NCBI GenBank assembly: GCA_938003835.1
Contig: CALKXJ010000013.1
Coordinates: 186,001-250,000 of the forward strand
Source of the DNA: an uncultured Bryobacteraceae bacterium
GTDB lineage: Bacteria; Acidobacteriota; Terriglobia; Bryobacterales; Bryobacteraceae
Direction: 5' to 3'
Length of the DNA: 64,000 nucleotides
Shown here: positions 1-9,279 of the stretch, piece by piece
Position numbering within the stretch: the stretch's first letter is position 1
Layout: each line of letters opens with the position of its first letter
Made by a program: the position numbers and the translations under genes
The notes under the pieces: model-generated
Database searches by the model: none
Seen by the model: only the letters and a program-made list of their open reading frames with translations
What the model was told of the DNA's origin: nothing

Positions 1-2763
1 GGATTGAAACCAGCCGACAACCAGAACGTAGATGAGGATGAGCACGGCGCCGAAGGCTAGGCCCAGGTCGCGGAAGACCTCGTAGGTGATGTGCCACTCG
101 CCGTCCCACTTCATGGCGTACCGGGCCTCATCCGGCGGCAAGCTCGCCGTGTACTGCTCGATGCGGTAGCCTTCCGGTAGCTCGATCTTATCGATTTCAG
201 CGGCCAGTTTGAGGATGGCGTAGACCGGAGCCTCGATGACGCCGGCCACGTCGGCGGTGACGTAGGTCACGGGCATCAGGTTCTTGTGATAGATACTTTT
301 CTCGGCTACCTCCGTTTCGATGCGCACCAGCTCCCGCAGCGAAACGGGGCCCCCGTTGCGGCCGGCGATCTTGAGGTCGCGGATGCGCTCGAGATCCGAG
401 CGGGTGGCGCGGTCCAGGCGCACGCGGATCGGCACATCCTCCTTGGCCGCGGGATCGTGCAAGAGGCCGGCAATCTGTCCGGCCGAGGCCACGGCCATGG
501 TCTGGGCGATCTCGTCCTCGGTGATGCCGTGCAGGGCAGCCTTTTCGCGGTCCACGATGAGGCGGTGCTTGACCTGATCGTCCTCGACGTACCAGTCGAC
601 ATCGACGACGCCGTCCAGCTTCTCGAACAGCTCTTTGATCTGGCGCGCCACGCGGACCTGGCCTTCCTGAGTCGGGCCGTAGATCTCGGCGACCAGCGTT
701 TGGAGAACCGGCGGGCCGGGCGGGACCTCGGCTACCTTGATGTTGGCGCCGAGGGTGCGGGCCACGGGCGCCAGTTCCTCGCGGACCGCCTTGGCGATGT
801 CGTGGCTCTGGCGCTTGCGCTCACCCTTGGGGAGCAGGTTCACCTGGATGTCGGCCACGTTTGAGCCGCGCCGCAGGAAGTAGTGGCGCACCAGGCCGTT
901 GAAGTTATAGGGGGCCGCTGTTCCGACGTAGGTTTGCAGGTGGGTCACCTCGGGCGTGCGGCTCACCACCTCGGCCAGCGCCCGCGCCACCCGCGCCGTC
1001 TCCTCGAGCGTCGTTCCCTCGGGCATGTCGATGATCACCTGGAACTCGCTCTTGTTGTCAAACGGCAGCATCTTCACCTTGACAAAACCGACATAGACGA
1101 GCGCCATCGAGCCGATGAGCAGCACGGTCACCATCAGCAGGAAGGCCCAGCGCAGCGTCGTCTGGTGAATCAGTCGGCCCATGACCACGCGGTAGGCGCG
1201 CGTGGCCCTGTCCTCGGCGCCTTCGTGCCCGTGGCGGCCGCCCGAGCCCAGAATCCGGAGCGTCGCCCAAGGCGTCACGATGAAGGCGACCAGGAGCGAG
1301 AAGATCATCGCCGCCGTGGCGCCCACCGGAATCGGGCGCATGTAGGGGCCCATCAAGCCGCCGACGAAGGCCATGGGCAGAATCGCGGCGATCACGGTGA
1401 GCGTGGCCAGAATCGTCGGGTTGCCGACCTCGTCGACCGCTTCCACGGCGACCTCGGCGAGCGGCCGGCCTTTGTTGGCGGGCAGGCGCCGGTGCCGCAC
1501 GATGTTCTCCACGACGACGATGGCGTCGTCCACCAGAATGCCGATGGAGAAGATCAGCGCGAACAGCGTGATCCGGTTGAGCGTGTAGCCGTAAAGGTAA
1601 AACGTCGCCAGCGTGAGCGCCAGCGTCACCGGGATGGCGGTGAAGACGATCCAGGATTCGCGCCAGCCGAGCGTGATCCAGATCAGCACGCTGACGCCGA
1701 CGACCGCGATGGCCATGTGGAAGAGCAGCTCGTTGGACTTCTCAGCGGCCGTCTCGCCGTAGTGGCGGGTGATGTCGATATTGACGTCGGCCGGGATCAA
1801 CTCGCCCTTGAGGCTCTCCACCCGGGCCAGCACCCGGTGCGCCACGTCGATCGCGTTCGTTCCTTTGCGCTTGGAGACGGCCAGCGTGACGGCCGGGTAG
1901 AAGGCGCCGGCGCGTGCGAACTGGACATATTGCGCCGGCTCTTCGCCGCCGTCGGTCACCTGGGCGACGTCGCGCACGTAGACGGGTTTGTTGTTGAAGA
2001 CGCCCACGACGACCTGGCGGACGTCCTCCGCCGTCGTGAGGAACTCGCCGGTCTCGATCAGGAACTCCTGGTTACCGCTCGAAAAGTTGCCCGAGGGCAG
2101 GCGGCGGTTGGAGGCGCCGAGCGCACCCATCACCTGAAGCGGCGTCAGATTGTACGCCGCCAGGCGTGAGGCGTCTAGCGTCACCCTCACCTCCCGCCGC
2201 TGGCCGCCGATGATCTCCACCACCGAGACCTCCGGCGTCTGCTTGATGGCGTCGTGAAGCTGGGCGGCGACCTGGCGGAGCTGGAAATCGTCATAGCGTT
2301 CGCTCCAGAGCGTCAACGCCAGAATCGGAACGTCGTCGATCGAGCGGGGCTTGATGAGCGGCTGGGAGGCGCCTGGTGGGATCAGGTCGAAGTTGGCGAA
2401 CATCTTCTGATTCAGCCGGACAATCGCCTCCTCCTCGTCCTCGCCGACGTAGAAGCGCACGATCGCGAGCGCCGAGCCCGGCCTCGAGGTCGAATAGATG
2501 TACTCGACGCCAGGGATCTCCCAGAGCAGCTTCTCCATGGGCTTGGTGACGCGCTCTTCGACTTCCTTGGCAGAGGCGCCGGGCATCGACACGAAGATGT
2601 CGATCATCGGAACGATGATTTGTGGCTCCTCCTCGCGCGGCAACATCCACAAGGCGAACAGGCCCAGCGCCAGCGAGGCGAGGATGGCCAGCGGCGTCAG
2701 TTTCGAGTCGATGAAAGCTCGGGCGACCTTGCCGGCGGCGCCCAGCGTGCGCGGCTCCGTCAC
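1..2763 (-). CDS. RND efflux pump permease (HAE1-like), C-terminus beyond window
   Basis: Inner-membrane proton-driven pump of a tripartite efflux system. About 921 codons are visible out of the roughly 1050 usual for the family; the frame stays open to base 1, so the C-terminus lies outside. The GTG start at 2761-2763 overlaps the TGA of the upstream fusion-protein gene (GTGA), which suggests translational coupling. The N-terminal helix is followed by a periplasmic porter domain. Around residue 410 the helix motif [11 protein letters not shown] carries the two Asp residues of the proton relay seen in AcrB-type HAE1 pumps (heavy-metal pumps usually have VDGA here). The last visible residues form a hydrophobic helix. 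It is third in the operon after the TolC-like and fusion-protein genes. The substrate cannot be read from sequence. Confidence 0.93.
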   Translation of the reverse strand, partial: MTEPRTLGAAGKVARAFIDSKLTPLAILASLALGLFALWMLPREEEPQIIVPMIDIFVSMPGASAKEVEERVTKPMEKLLWEIPGVEYIYSTSRPGSALAIVRFYVGEDEEEAIVRLNQKMFANFDLIPPGASQPLIKPRSIDDVPILALTLWSERYDDFQLRQVAAQLHDAIKQTPEVSVVEIIGGQRREVRVTLDASRLAAYNLTPLQVMGALGASNRRLPSGNFSSGNQEFLIETGEFLTTAEDVRQVVVGVFNNKPVYVRDVAQVTDGGEEPAQYVQFARAGAFYPAVTLAVSKRKGTNAIDVAHRVLARVESLKGELIPADVNIDITRHYGETAAEKSNELLFHMAIAVVGVSVLIWITLGWRESWIVFTAIPVTLALTLATFYLYGYTLNRITLFALIFSIGILVDDAIVVVENIVRHRRLPANKGRPLAEVAVEAVDEVGNPTILATLTVIAAILPMAFVGGLMGPYMRPIPVGATAAMIFSLLVAFIVTPWATLRILGSGGRHGHEGAEDRATRAYRVVMGRLIHQTTLRWAFLLMVTVLLIGSMALVYVGFVKVKMLPFDNKSEFQVIIDMPEGTTLEETARVARALAEVVSRTPEVTHLQTYVGTAAPYNFNGLVRHYFLRRGSNVADIQVNLLPKGERKRQSHDIAKAVREELAPVARTLGANIKVAEVPPGPPVLQTLVAEIYGPTQEGQVRVARQIKELFEKLDGVVDVDWYVEDDQVKHRLIVDREKAALHGITEDEIAQTMAVASAGQIAGLLHDPAAKEDVPIRVRLDRATRSDLERIRDLKIAGRNGGPVSLRELVRIETEVAEKSIYHKNLMPVTYVTADVAGVIEAPVYAILKLAAEIDKIELPEGYRIEQYTASLPPDEARYAMKWDGEWHITYEVFRDLGLAFGAVLILIYVLVVGWFQS

Positions 2764-3920
2764 CGCTCCACCTCCACTTTCCGGCCGTCGGCCAGGCCGG
2801 CGGGGACGGGCACGATCAGCGTCTCGGAGGGGGCCAGCCCTGTCAGCACCTCGACTTCAGAGTCGCGTTGCTCGCCCGTGCTGATGAGCCGTGTGCGGGC
2901 GCGCCCGTCTTCGACAACGAAGACGGACTGCACCTGGCCGCGCCGGACAATCGCCTCCGCGGGGATCGCCAGCACGCGGCGCGGTGCGGTGCGGAAGCGC
3001 GCCCGGCCGAACAGGCCCGAGCGCAGCTCTGGCAGGTTGGGCAGGTCGATCTTCACCAGAAAGGCGCGTGAAGCCGGGTCCACGGCGGGCACCACTTCGG
3101 AGACGCGCGCCTGAATCGTCCTGCCCAGGGCCTCGAGCTCGACTTCGACCGCCCGGCCCGCCCGCACCTGCGCCAGCATCGACTCTTCCAGGCGCGCCTC
3201 CAACCGGAACGCCCCGGTGCGTTCAATGGTGAGCAGCGGAGCGCCCGGCGCGGCTAAGGCCCCGGGGTCGATCATCTTCTCGATGATGACGCCGTCGAAC
3301 GGCGCGCGGATCTCCGCATAGCCGCGCATGATCTCCGCCGAGCGAAGCGCCTCGGTGGCCTGTCCGATCTTCTCCTCGAGCTGACGCCGCCTGGAAAGCG
3401 CCATCTGATGATTGGCCTCCGCCATGCGCACCTTCGCGGCCGCTTCGTCGAACTCCTGCTCGGAGACGGAGCGCTTCTCGTGAAGCTCCTTCATCCGGCG
3501 GAAGGTGACCTGCGCAAGTTCGAGTTGCGCCCTGGCGGCTGCCACCGCATTGTCGACCTCAGCGATGGCGCTCTTGGCTTCGTTCAGCGCGGCTTCGGCC
3601 TGCCGCCGCGCAGCGTCGAGATCACGCGAGTCGAGCAGGATGAGAAGCTGGCCGGCGCGCACGGCGTCTCCAGCCTGCACCTTCACCTCCTGGACGTAGC
3701 CCATGATTTTGCTCGAAAGCGCGGCGGCCGTCCGGGCGCGGACCGTACCCACGGCCTCGTAAATGCCCGGCCATTCCGAGCTCTCAATGACCAGCGTGCG
3801 GACCCGGAGCGGGGGCGCCTCGGGAGCGGCCGCCGGGGGCTGCTGGTGCCCGCAGGAAATCGCCAGGCCGATCAGGCCGGCGGTGACAACAAGACTTGCT
3901 TTCCTCATTCGTCTGTTCAC
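2760..3920 (-). CDS. Efflux RND periplasmic adaptor (membrane fusion) lipoprotein
   Basis: Periplasmic adaptor joining the RND pump to the TolC-like channel. 386 residues with an N-terminal signal segment ending LAISCG, a plausible lipobox with Cys at residue 23, so it is probably lipid-anchored. The order is typical of HlyD/AcrA-type proteins: a biotinyl-lipoyl-like half motif ([20 protein letters not shown]), a long alpha-helical hairpin rich in Ala/Glu/Arg, the second lipoyl half (RAPFDGVI), then a beta-barrel and membrane-proximal domain. The GTG start at 3920 lies 2 nt after the TAA of the TolC-like gene; an ATG four codons further in (3908) is an alternative. The stop overlaps the pump start. 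Confidence 0.93.
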   Translation of the reverse strand: MNRRMRKASLVVTAGLIGLAISCGHQQPPAAAPEAPPLRVRTLVIESSEWPGIYEAVGTVRARTAAALSSKIMGYVQEVKVQAGDAVRAGQLLILLDSRDLDAARRQAEAALNEAKSAIAEVDNAVAAARAQLELAQVTFRRMKELHEKRSVSEQEFDEAAAKVRMAEANHQMALSRRRQLEEKIGQATEALRSAEIMRGYAEIRAPFDGVIIEKMIDPGALAAPGAPLLTIERTGAFRLEARLEESMLAQVRAGRAVEVELEALGRTIQARVSEVVPAVDPASRAFLVKIDLPNLPELRSGLFGRARFRTAPRRVLAIPAEAIVRRGQVQSVFVVEDGRARTRLISTGEQRDSEVEVLTGLAPSETLIVPVPAGLADGRKVEVER

Positions 3921-3922
3921 TC

Positions 3923-5263
3923 TTATTTGAGAACGTCCGAGTCCGCGGACAGACTTCCGGCGGCGAGTTCGAGCATCGCGGCCGCGATCCGCTGATCATG
4001 AATGGCGGCCAGATGCCGAAGCTTGGCCTCCATGGCTGCCGTTTCATTCCGCAGCAAATCGGTGACCGTGGCCAGCCCGGCTTCGTAGCGGTTCTTGGTG
4101 ATGCGAAGGCTTTCCTCGGCCTGGGCAACGGCCGCCGCTGCGACGCCGATGCGCTCGTCGGCCGCTCTGCGGTCCGCCAGCGCCTTGCGCACCTGGAGGC
4201 GGACGCCGGAGCCGGCCCGCTCGAGCTCGGCGCGGGCGCTGCGCAGCGCGTGGCCGGCCTCGGCGACGCCGGCCTGGGTGGCCCAGCCGTTGAAGAGGTT
4301 CCAGCGCAGCGTGGCGCCGACGAACCAGTTGGCGCCGCCGCGGTCGATGAAGCGCTGCCGGTCGGCCTCGAAGGCTCCGCGCAGCGACACTTGCGGCCAG
4401 TAGCCGGCCCGCGCTGCCTGGGCGCGCGTCTCGGCCAGACGGGCGGAGTTTTCCGCCAGACGCAGTTCGGGCCGAAGGTGCGCGGCCCGTTTCTCGTACT
4501 CCTCGACGGGCTCTACCGGCGGTTTGAGGGCCTCGAGCGGGGTCGTGAGCTCGTGCCGCGCATCGAGCGACAGCCCCAGCGCTTCATTGAGCGCCGCGCG
4601 GGCGACGTCGAGTTCGTAACTGCGACGGATCTGTTGCTCTCGCATGGCCGCCAGGTGCACGCGGATCGACAGCACGTCGGCATCGGTGGCCATACCGGCG
4701 GCCCGAATCGCCTCGGCTCGCTCGAGATCGGCCTCCGCAGAACGCACCGCCTCCTCGGCCACCTTCAGGGACTCCGACGCCAGCACCGCGCCGTAATAGG
4801 CCCGCACCACGCCGGCGATGACGTTCATTTCGACCGCGCGCTGCTGCTCGGCCGCCATGCTCCTGCCGAGCTCGGCTGCCTGGGCCTGGCTGCGAGTCTG
4901 GCCGGCGTCGAACACCGTCTGCTCGACGGCAACCAGGGATTGGAAGTTATTGAGAAAGTCCGGCCGGTTCAGCCGGCCGATCTCGAAGTTCTCGATGGTA
5001 AACTGCCGCTGGGTGAGCAGGCTCGAGAACACGAAGACCGGATTGTTGCTCCGGGCGAAGGATTCCTGGTAGTTGACCTTGGGCAGATAGCCGCTCCGGG
5101 CCTGCGCAATGCGGGCCTGGGCCGCCTCGACCTGCGCGGAGGTAGCCTGAATCGACGGGTGCCGCCGGAGCGCGGTCTGGACGGCGTCCTGCAAAGTCAA
5201 CGGAGCCTGGCCCCAGACGGGAAGAGCATACAGCCAGACGAACCACCACCGGATCTGTCTCAT
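3923..5263 (-). CDS. TolC-family outer membrane efflux protein
   Basis: Outer membrane channel of the tripartite efflux system. 446 residues with a Sec signal peptide (charged start, hydrophobic stretch, cleavage near PVWGQA), then two repeats of the OEP family: long coiled-coil helices with motifs such as LTLQDAVQTALRRHPSI and RFIDRGGANWFVGATLRWNLFNGW. Length is typical. It is first in the tolC-adaptor-pump operon and is transcribed away from the ECF sigma gene with 144 bp between their starts, so the two units share a divergent control region. No clear Shine-Dalgarno sequence is present before the ATG. Confidence 0.93.
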   Translation of the reverse strand: MRQIRWWFVWLYALPVWGQAPLTLQDAVQTALRRHPSIQATSAQVEAAQARIAQARSGYLPKVNYQESFARSNNPVFVFSSLLTQRQFTIENFEIGRLNRPDFLNNFQSLVAVEQTVFDAGQTRSQAQAAELGRSMAAEQQRAVEMNVIAGVVRAYYGAVLASESLKVAEEAVRSAEADLERAEAIRAAGMATDADVLSIRVHLAAMREQQIRRSYELDVARAALNEALGLSLDARHELTTPLEALKPPVEPVEEYEKRAAHLRPELRLAENSARLAETRAQAARAGYWPQVSLRGAFEADRQRFIDRGGANWFVGATLRWNLFNGWATQAGVAEAGHALRSARAELERAGSGVRLQVRKALADRRAADERIGVAAAAVAQAEESLRITKNRYEAGLATVTDLLRNETAAMEAKLRHLAAIHDQRIAAAMLELAAGSLSADSDVLK

Positions 5264-5395
5264 TCGGATTTCACTCGTACGCTATCCGACCAGATTCAAG
5301 GACCGGGCGCAAGGTGACAGCTCGAGATATCTGTCACCTCTGGTTCCGCCGTTGCATCCGTGTCGACGTGCGGCACCTGACGCGCCAGCACCTGT

Positions 5396-5401
5396 TACCA
5401 T
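5396..5401 (+). promoter_or_regulatory. Candidate -10 element (TACCAT) of the ECF sigma gene
   Basis: TACCAT ends 6 nt before the GTG start at 5408 and no Shine-Dalgarno sequence intervenes, so a transcript from here would be leaderless. Supported only by position and hexamer match. Confidence 0.4.
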
Positions 5402-5407
5402 CGAATC

Positions 5408-6019
5408 GTGACCGCCGGCGCGCTGGATCTGACTCTGGCCGAAGAGCTTCTGGCCGGCAAGCCGGGCGCCTTCGAGCGCTTCGTCGAGACCTACCGGCAG
5501 AAGATCTTCCAGTACACCCTGCTGATGTGCGGCCAGCGGGAGGATGCCGAAGAGGTCGCGCAGGAGACCTTGCTCAAAGTGTTTGAGAAGATCGGCCAGC
5601 TTCGCGAACCGGCGCATCTGAAAGCGTGGGTTTTCCGCATCGCGCGCAATGCCTGCTTCATGCGCCGGCGCAAGAGCGTGTTCGCGCCCACCGAGGAACT
5701 GTCGCTCGATGAGCTGATGCCGCGCTTCTCCGAGGATGGCGACGGCAAGCGGCTGGAGATCGCCGACTGGTCGGCCATACCCGAGGAGCTGGCCATCAAC
5801 TCCCAGCTCGGCAGGATCCTTCGCAAGGCCATCGAAGAGCTGCCCGAGATCTACCGGGCGGTCATTCTCTTGCGGGACGTCGAGGAGCTCTCCACCGAGG
5901 AGACGGCCGAGGTCCTCGACGTCACCGAGGACACGGTCAAGACCAGGCTGCATCGCGCGCGCCTGGCTGTCCGGCAGAGCCTGGACCGGTATTTGCGCGG
6001 TGAGGGACGTACTCCATGA
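5408..6019 (+). CDS. RNA polymerase sigma factor, ECF type
   Basis: Alternative sigma factor that redirects RNA polymerase to a stress or envelope regulon. 203 residues. Region 2 lies at about residues 20-90 (AFERFVETYRQKIFQYTLLM and QREDAEEVAQETLLKVFEKI, the latter covering -10 recognition). A linker of about 45 residues follows, then region 4 (ELPEIYRAVILLRDVEELS, TEDTVKTRLHRARLAV) with its helix-turn-helix. The GTG start is preceded by a TACCAT hexamer rather than a ribosome binding site. It overlaps the next gene by 4 nt (ATGA), and that gene encodes a zinc anti-sigma factor, so the pair is a regulatory module. The neighbouring divergent efflux operon is an obvious candidate target, but that is inference. 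Confidence 0.93.
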   Translation: MTAGALDLTLAEELLAGKPGAFERFVETYRQKIFQYTLLMCGQREDAEEVAQETLLKVFEKIGQLREPAHLKAWVFRIARNACFMRRRKSVFAPTEELSLDELMPRFSEDGDGKRLEIADWSAIPEELAINSQLGRILRKAIEELPEIYRAVILLRDVEELSTEETAEVLDVTEDTVKTRLHRARLAVRQSLDRYLRGEGRTP

Positions 6020-6294
6020 ACCCTTCGGACTGCAAAGCGATCTTCGCCCTGCTGTCGGACTATCTGGATCACGAGCTGCCCGAGGATCTCTGCCGCGACA
6101 TCGACGCGCACATCGCCGACTGCCCGCCCTGCGTCGCCTTCGTGGAAAGCCTGCGCAAGACGATCGAGCTGTGCCGCAAGGCGAAGGAGCTCGACGCGCC
6201 GCCGCCGCTCGCCGATTCAGCCCGGCGCGAGCTGTTTGCCGCCTATCAGGCGATGCTCGCCGCACGGGCCCGCACCGGTGACCCAAGTCACTGA
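6016..6294 (+). CDS. Zinc-binding anti-sigma factor (zf-HC2/ZAS type)
   Basis: Small cytoplasmic anti-sigma factor expected to hold the ECF sigma factor encoded just upstream (4-nt overlap) until a signal releases it. 92 residues. The ZAS signature H32-x3-C36-x2-C39 is present (HIADCPPC), with further Cys at 6, 26 and 53. No transmembrane helix is visible, so it is a soluble type in which zinc/thiol chemistry may act as the redox sensor, as in the RsrA family. Function by family and gene pairing; the signal is unknown. Confidence 0.88.
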   Translation: MNPSDCKAIFALLSDYLDHELPEDLCRDIDAHIADCPPCVAFVESLRKTIELCRKAKELDAPPPLADSARRELFAAYQAMLAARARTGDPSH

Positions 6295-6329
6295 GGCCGG
6301 CTCCGGCTCCCGGTTAGCCTCAAAACAGG

Positions 6330-7391
6330 ATGGGTACGACGCTGGTGCCGCCTGCGGCGCCTGTCCGACCGCAGCGGAAACGCAAGCTCCTCCGCCGGCG
6401 TGCGGCGGACGGCTCGCAACAGATCCGCCGCGCCGTCCAGATGGGGTTTCTGGTGCTGAACATCTGGATCGGCATCGAGTTTTACCTGTTCGTCCGCTAC
6501 TACGAGCTGGGCGGGCTCGGGCCGAAGGTCGCCCGGCCGCCGGGAGTCGAAGGCTGGCTGCCAATCGCCTCGCTGATGAACCTCAAGGCTCTGCTGGTGA
6601 CCGGTGAGCTCCCTGCGCATCACGCGGCCGGCCTCTTCCTGCTCATCGCCTTCCTAGCGATCTCGCTCCTGCTCCGGAAGGCCTTCTGTAGCTGGCTGTG
6701 CCCGATCGGAACGATCTCGGAATTCCTCTGGAAGCTCGGCCGTGGCACCTTCGGCAAGACCTGGCGGCTGCCGCGCTGGGCCGATGTTCCTCTGCGCGGG
6801 CTCAAGTACATCTTGCTGGGCCTGTTCCTGTACGCAATCGGGAGCATGTCGGCGCCGGCCATACGCGCGTTCCTGGATGGGCCTTACGGCCTGATCGCCG
6901 ACGTCAAGATGCTGAACTTCTTCCGCTATCTGAGCGTGACGGCGGCGGTGGTGCTGGGCCTGCTCGCCCTAGCTTCCCTGTTCGTACAGAACTTCTGGTG
7001 CCGGTACCTGTGCCCGTACGGCGCGCTTCTGGGTTTGCTGGCCCGCTTCAGCCCGGTGCGCATCCGGCGCTACCCGAACATCTGCATCGACTGCGCCAAA
7101 TGCGCCCAGGCCTGCCCGTCCTGGTTGCCGGTCGACCGGCTGACGGCGATCCGCTCGCCGGAATGTACCGGCTGCTATGAGTGCGTGAGCGTCTGTCCGG
7201 CCGCCGGGGCGCTCGAAATGACGCTCACCCGCCGTCGCCGGCTGCCCGCGTGGGCGATGGCGGCGGCGCTGGCAGCGCTGTTTTTGGGCGTGGTGGGCTA
7301 CGCGCGGCTCGCCGGCGTCTGGCATTCGGAGATTCCGGACCGGGTCTATTTCGATCTGATCCCGCGCGCGCACGAGTTCTCGCACCCGTGA
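6330..7391 (+). CDS. Polyferredoxin-like membrane 4Fe-4S protein (NapH/NosR/CcoG relative)
   Basis: Integral membrane electron-transfer protein. 353 residues with about five or six hydrophobic segments. Two CxxxCP motifs lie in cytoplasmic loops (CSWLCPIG near residue 115 and CRYLCPYG near 225), as in NapH, NosR and YccM. Two 4Fe-4S ferredoxin motifs follow (CIDCAKCAQACP and CTGCYECVSVCP), then one last helix and a short tail. It probably passes quinol or cytoplasmic electrons to a periplasmic partner; no obvious reductase gene sits beside it, so the partner is unknown. TAGCCT lies 9 nt before the ATG. An inner ATG (MGFLVLNIW) is an alternative start. Confidence 0.85.
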   Translation: MGTTLVPPAAPVRPQRKRKLLRRRAADGSQQIRRAVQMGFLVLNIWIGIEFYLFVRYYELGGLGPKVARPPGVEGWLPIASLMNLKALLVTGELPAHHAAGLFLLIAFLAISLLLRKAFCSWLCPIGTISEFLWKLGRGTFGKTWRLPRWADVPLRGLKYILLGLFLYAIGSMSAPAIRAFLDGPYGLIADVKMLNFFRYLSVTAAVVLGLLALASLFVQNFWCRYLCPYGALLGLLARFSPVRIRRYPNICIDCAKCAQACPSWLPVDRLTAIRSPECTGCYECVSVCPAAGALEMTLTRRRRLPAWAMAAALAALFLGVVGYARLAGVWHSEIPDRVYFDLIPRAHEFSHP

Positions 7392-7400
7392 GCGGATTGC

Positions 7401-9236
7401 CTACGGCGCAGCCTGCCAGGGAAGCCGGGCGGACGGCGTTCGGGCGAACCGCCGGCGGTAGATGGTGAGCTCGTCGCCGGCGCCTGCCTCCAGGTGCACG
7501 GCGAACCAGTGCCGGCTGACGGCGAACTCGGCTGCACCCGCCCGGACGCGGTCGCACTCGTGTTCGCCGTAGGCCCCGGCCTGGACGATCAGCTCGCGCG
7601 GGGCCGTCTGGTCGAGGTTCACCAGGATCACCTTGATGTAGTCGGGCTCGATGGCCGTCACCAGGGCGGCCACATCTTCGGGCAGGCCGGGCCGGCGGCG
7701 CTCGGGGTCGAAATAGCGGAGTTCACTGTGCAGCAGCCCGCCGCACCATAATGGCTGGGCTCCTCCGAGCATGAGATTGACCAGAGCGCCCGTGACGGCG
7801 CCGATCGCCCCGAGCGGCGCCTCTTTCGAGGCGCGGAGCTGGTGCGGCGTATCGGCCAGGCGGGTATCTGGAGTGGATGGATCCTGCCGGATGGCCTCGA
7901 TGTGGAACCGGATCCTGCGAAAGGCGTCCGAGAGGGCGCGCTCGGCGTAAGCGGGATCGCGGCCCTTCAAGAAATCGACCCAGGCAATTTCGTTCCCCCC
8001 TTCGAAACGCCCGGCCTCGTACTCGTAACGCCAGACCGGCTGCGCGCGGCGCGCCTCGGGCGCCGGCTGGGCGGCTTCACGGAATCTCTCCAGGTCGCCG
8101 CGATCGAGGCTGAAAAAGTAAATGTCGGCGAACAGTCCCTCGACTTCGGAGTCCTGCTCCGGGCCGATGGGAGCGTAGGGCCCCTGCTCGCCGTACTTCA
8201 AACGAAATACGGGGCCCTTGTCGGTCCGTTCGCGGACTTCGAGCAGCCGCCCGGCCTGTGCCCGCAGGGTCTCGATGGAGCCGGGCATGCCGAGCAGCGC
8301 GGCATTCTTGAAGCCGATGCGCACGCCGCGGCCGAGGATGCCCCAGCCGCCGAAGGTCCAGTTCCATCCCATCAGGCCGCCGTACCACTTCCCGTCCCAG
8401 CCTTCGCCGACGACGCCGTTGAGCCCGACGATCGAGGGCATCCAGCCGCCGTTGGCCGCCGCGCGGTCACGCCAGGCGCCGGCGTATTCGTGCACCCAGT
8501 CGCGATAATGCCTGTCGCCGGTAAGCAGGAAGGCGTTGGCGGCAAGCGAGGTGGCGATTAGATTCATCGGAACGTCGCCGGCGACGCGCGTCCAGTCGCC
8601 CGATCGCCGGAAGTAGTCCCGGTCTTCGCGGTCTCCCCAGTACTCGGGCGTGGCCTCGAGCTTCGCGCCCCGGCTTCCGTTAAGGATGCTACGGATGATC
8701 TTGTGCTTTGGGTCGAAGTTGTCCACTGAGGAGTCGCGTCCGGTGTAGAAGTTGGCGAAGCGGACCATCCTGTCGCGCGTGCGCGCATCGTCTGGATCGG
8801 CCAGCGGCATCAGCAAGAACGCGGCGTAGCCCTCGCCGTTGTGCTCCCAATCGAAGGAGGTGATGAACTCGCGATGGAACATCTTGAGCGCCGAATACTG
8901 CCGCAGGTGGCCCTCCCACACCAGGCGAAAGAGCTCAAGGCTTTCGCGGGGCCCTCCGAGGATGTAAACCATCGGCCAGTTATAGAAATTCTCCATGGCA
9001 TCGTCCGGGCCGTCGGCGCCGCCCCAGTGCTCGACCACCTCGAGATAGCCGCTGGCGGGGTTGACATATTTGGCCAGGAACGCGCGCATCAGGCGAACGT
9101 TTTCCTCGAGCAGGGCCCGTTGCATCAGGCCCCAGGCGGGCGGCGCCATCGGCCTGCCGATCCGGACGGGAACCGGTTCGGCCGCAGCCGCTGCGAAGAG
9201 GGGCAAAACGGTCAGGAGGAGAACTCTTGCACGCAT
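7401..9236 (-). CDS. Secreted protein of unknown function, probable alpha/alpha-toroid plus beta domain
   Basis: I do not recognise this family. With the start taken at 9236 it has 611 residues and begins with a Sec signal peptide (MRARVLLLTVLPLFAAAAA). An upstream in-frame ATG at 9260 overlaps a TATGCT hexamer that looks like the -10 box, which favours 9236. The middle is rich in aromatic and acidic motifs (DDAMENFYNWP, FDWEHNGEGYAAF, WDGKWYGGLMGWNW) spaced along predicted helices, as in alpha/alpha-toroid glycoside hydrolases and polysaccharide lyases. The last 120 residues look like a beta-sandwich. A carbohydrate-active role is possible but unproven. It is convergent with the polyferredoxin gene (9 bp apart). 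Confidence 0.75.
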   Translation of the reverse strand: MRARVLLLTVLPLFAAAAAEPVPVRIGRPMAPPAWGLMQRALLEENVRLMRAFLAKYVNPASGYLEVVEHWGGADGPDDAMENFYNWPMVYILGGPRESLELFRLVWEGHLRQYSALKMFHREFITSFDWEHNGEGYAAFLLMPLADPDDARTRDRMVRFANFYTGRDSSVDNFDPKHKIIRSILNGSRGAKLEATPEYWGDREDRDYFRRSGDWTRVAGDVPMNLIATSLAANAFLLTGDRHYRDWVHEYAGAWRDRAAANGGWMPSIVGLNGVVGEGWDGKWYGGLMGWNWTFGGWGILGRGVRIGFKNAALLGMPGSIETLRAQAGRLLEVRERTDKGPVFRLKYGEQGPYAPIGPEQDSEVEGLFADIYFFSLDRGDLERFREAAQPAPEARRAQPVWRYEYEAGRFEGGNEIAWVDFLKGRDPAYAERALSDAFRRIRFHIEAIRQDPSTPDTRLADTPHQLRASKEAPLGAIGAVTGALVNLMLGGAQPLWCGGLLHSELRYFDPERRRPGLPEDVAALVTAIEPDYIKVILVNLDQTAPRELIVQAGAYGEHECDRVRAGAAEFAVSRHWFAVHLEAGAGDELTIYRRRFARTPSARLPWQAAP

Positions 9237-9279
9237 GCTCGCACCCACGCGGGCGAGCATATCACGGCTTTGGCCAGCC

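Noticed and set aside
883-2169. Long open frame on the plus strand
   Set aside because: Antisense to the RND pump, whose minus-strand translation has clear family motifs through the whole stretch; the plus-strand product is Arg/His/Asp-rich with no domain.
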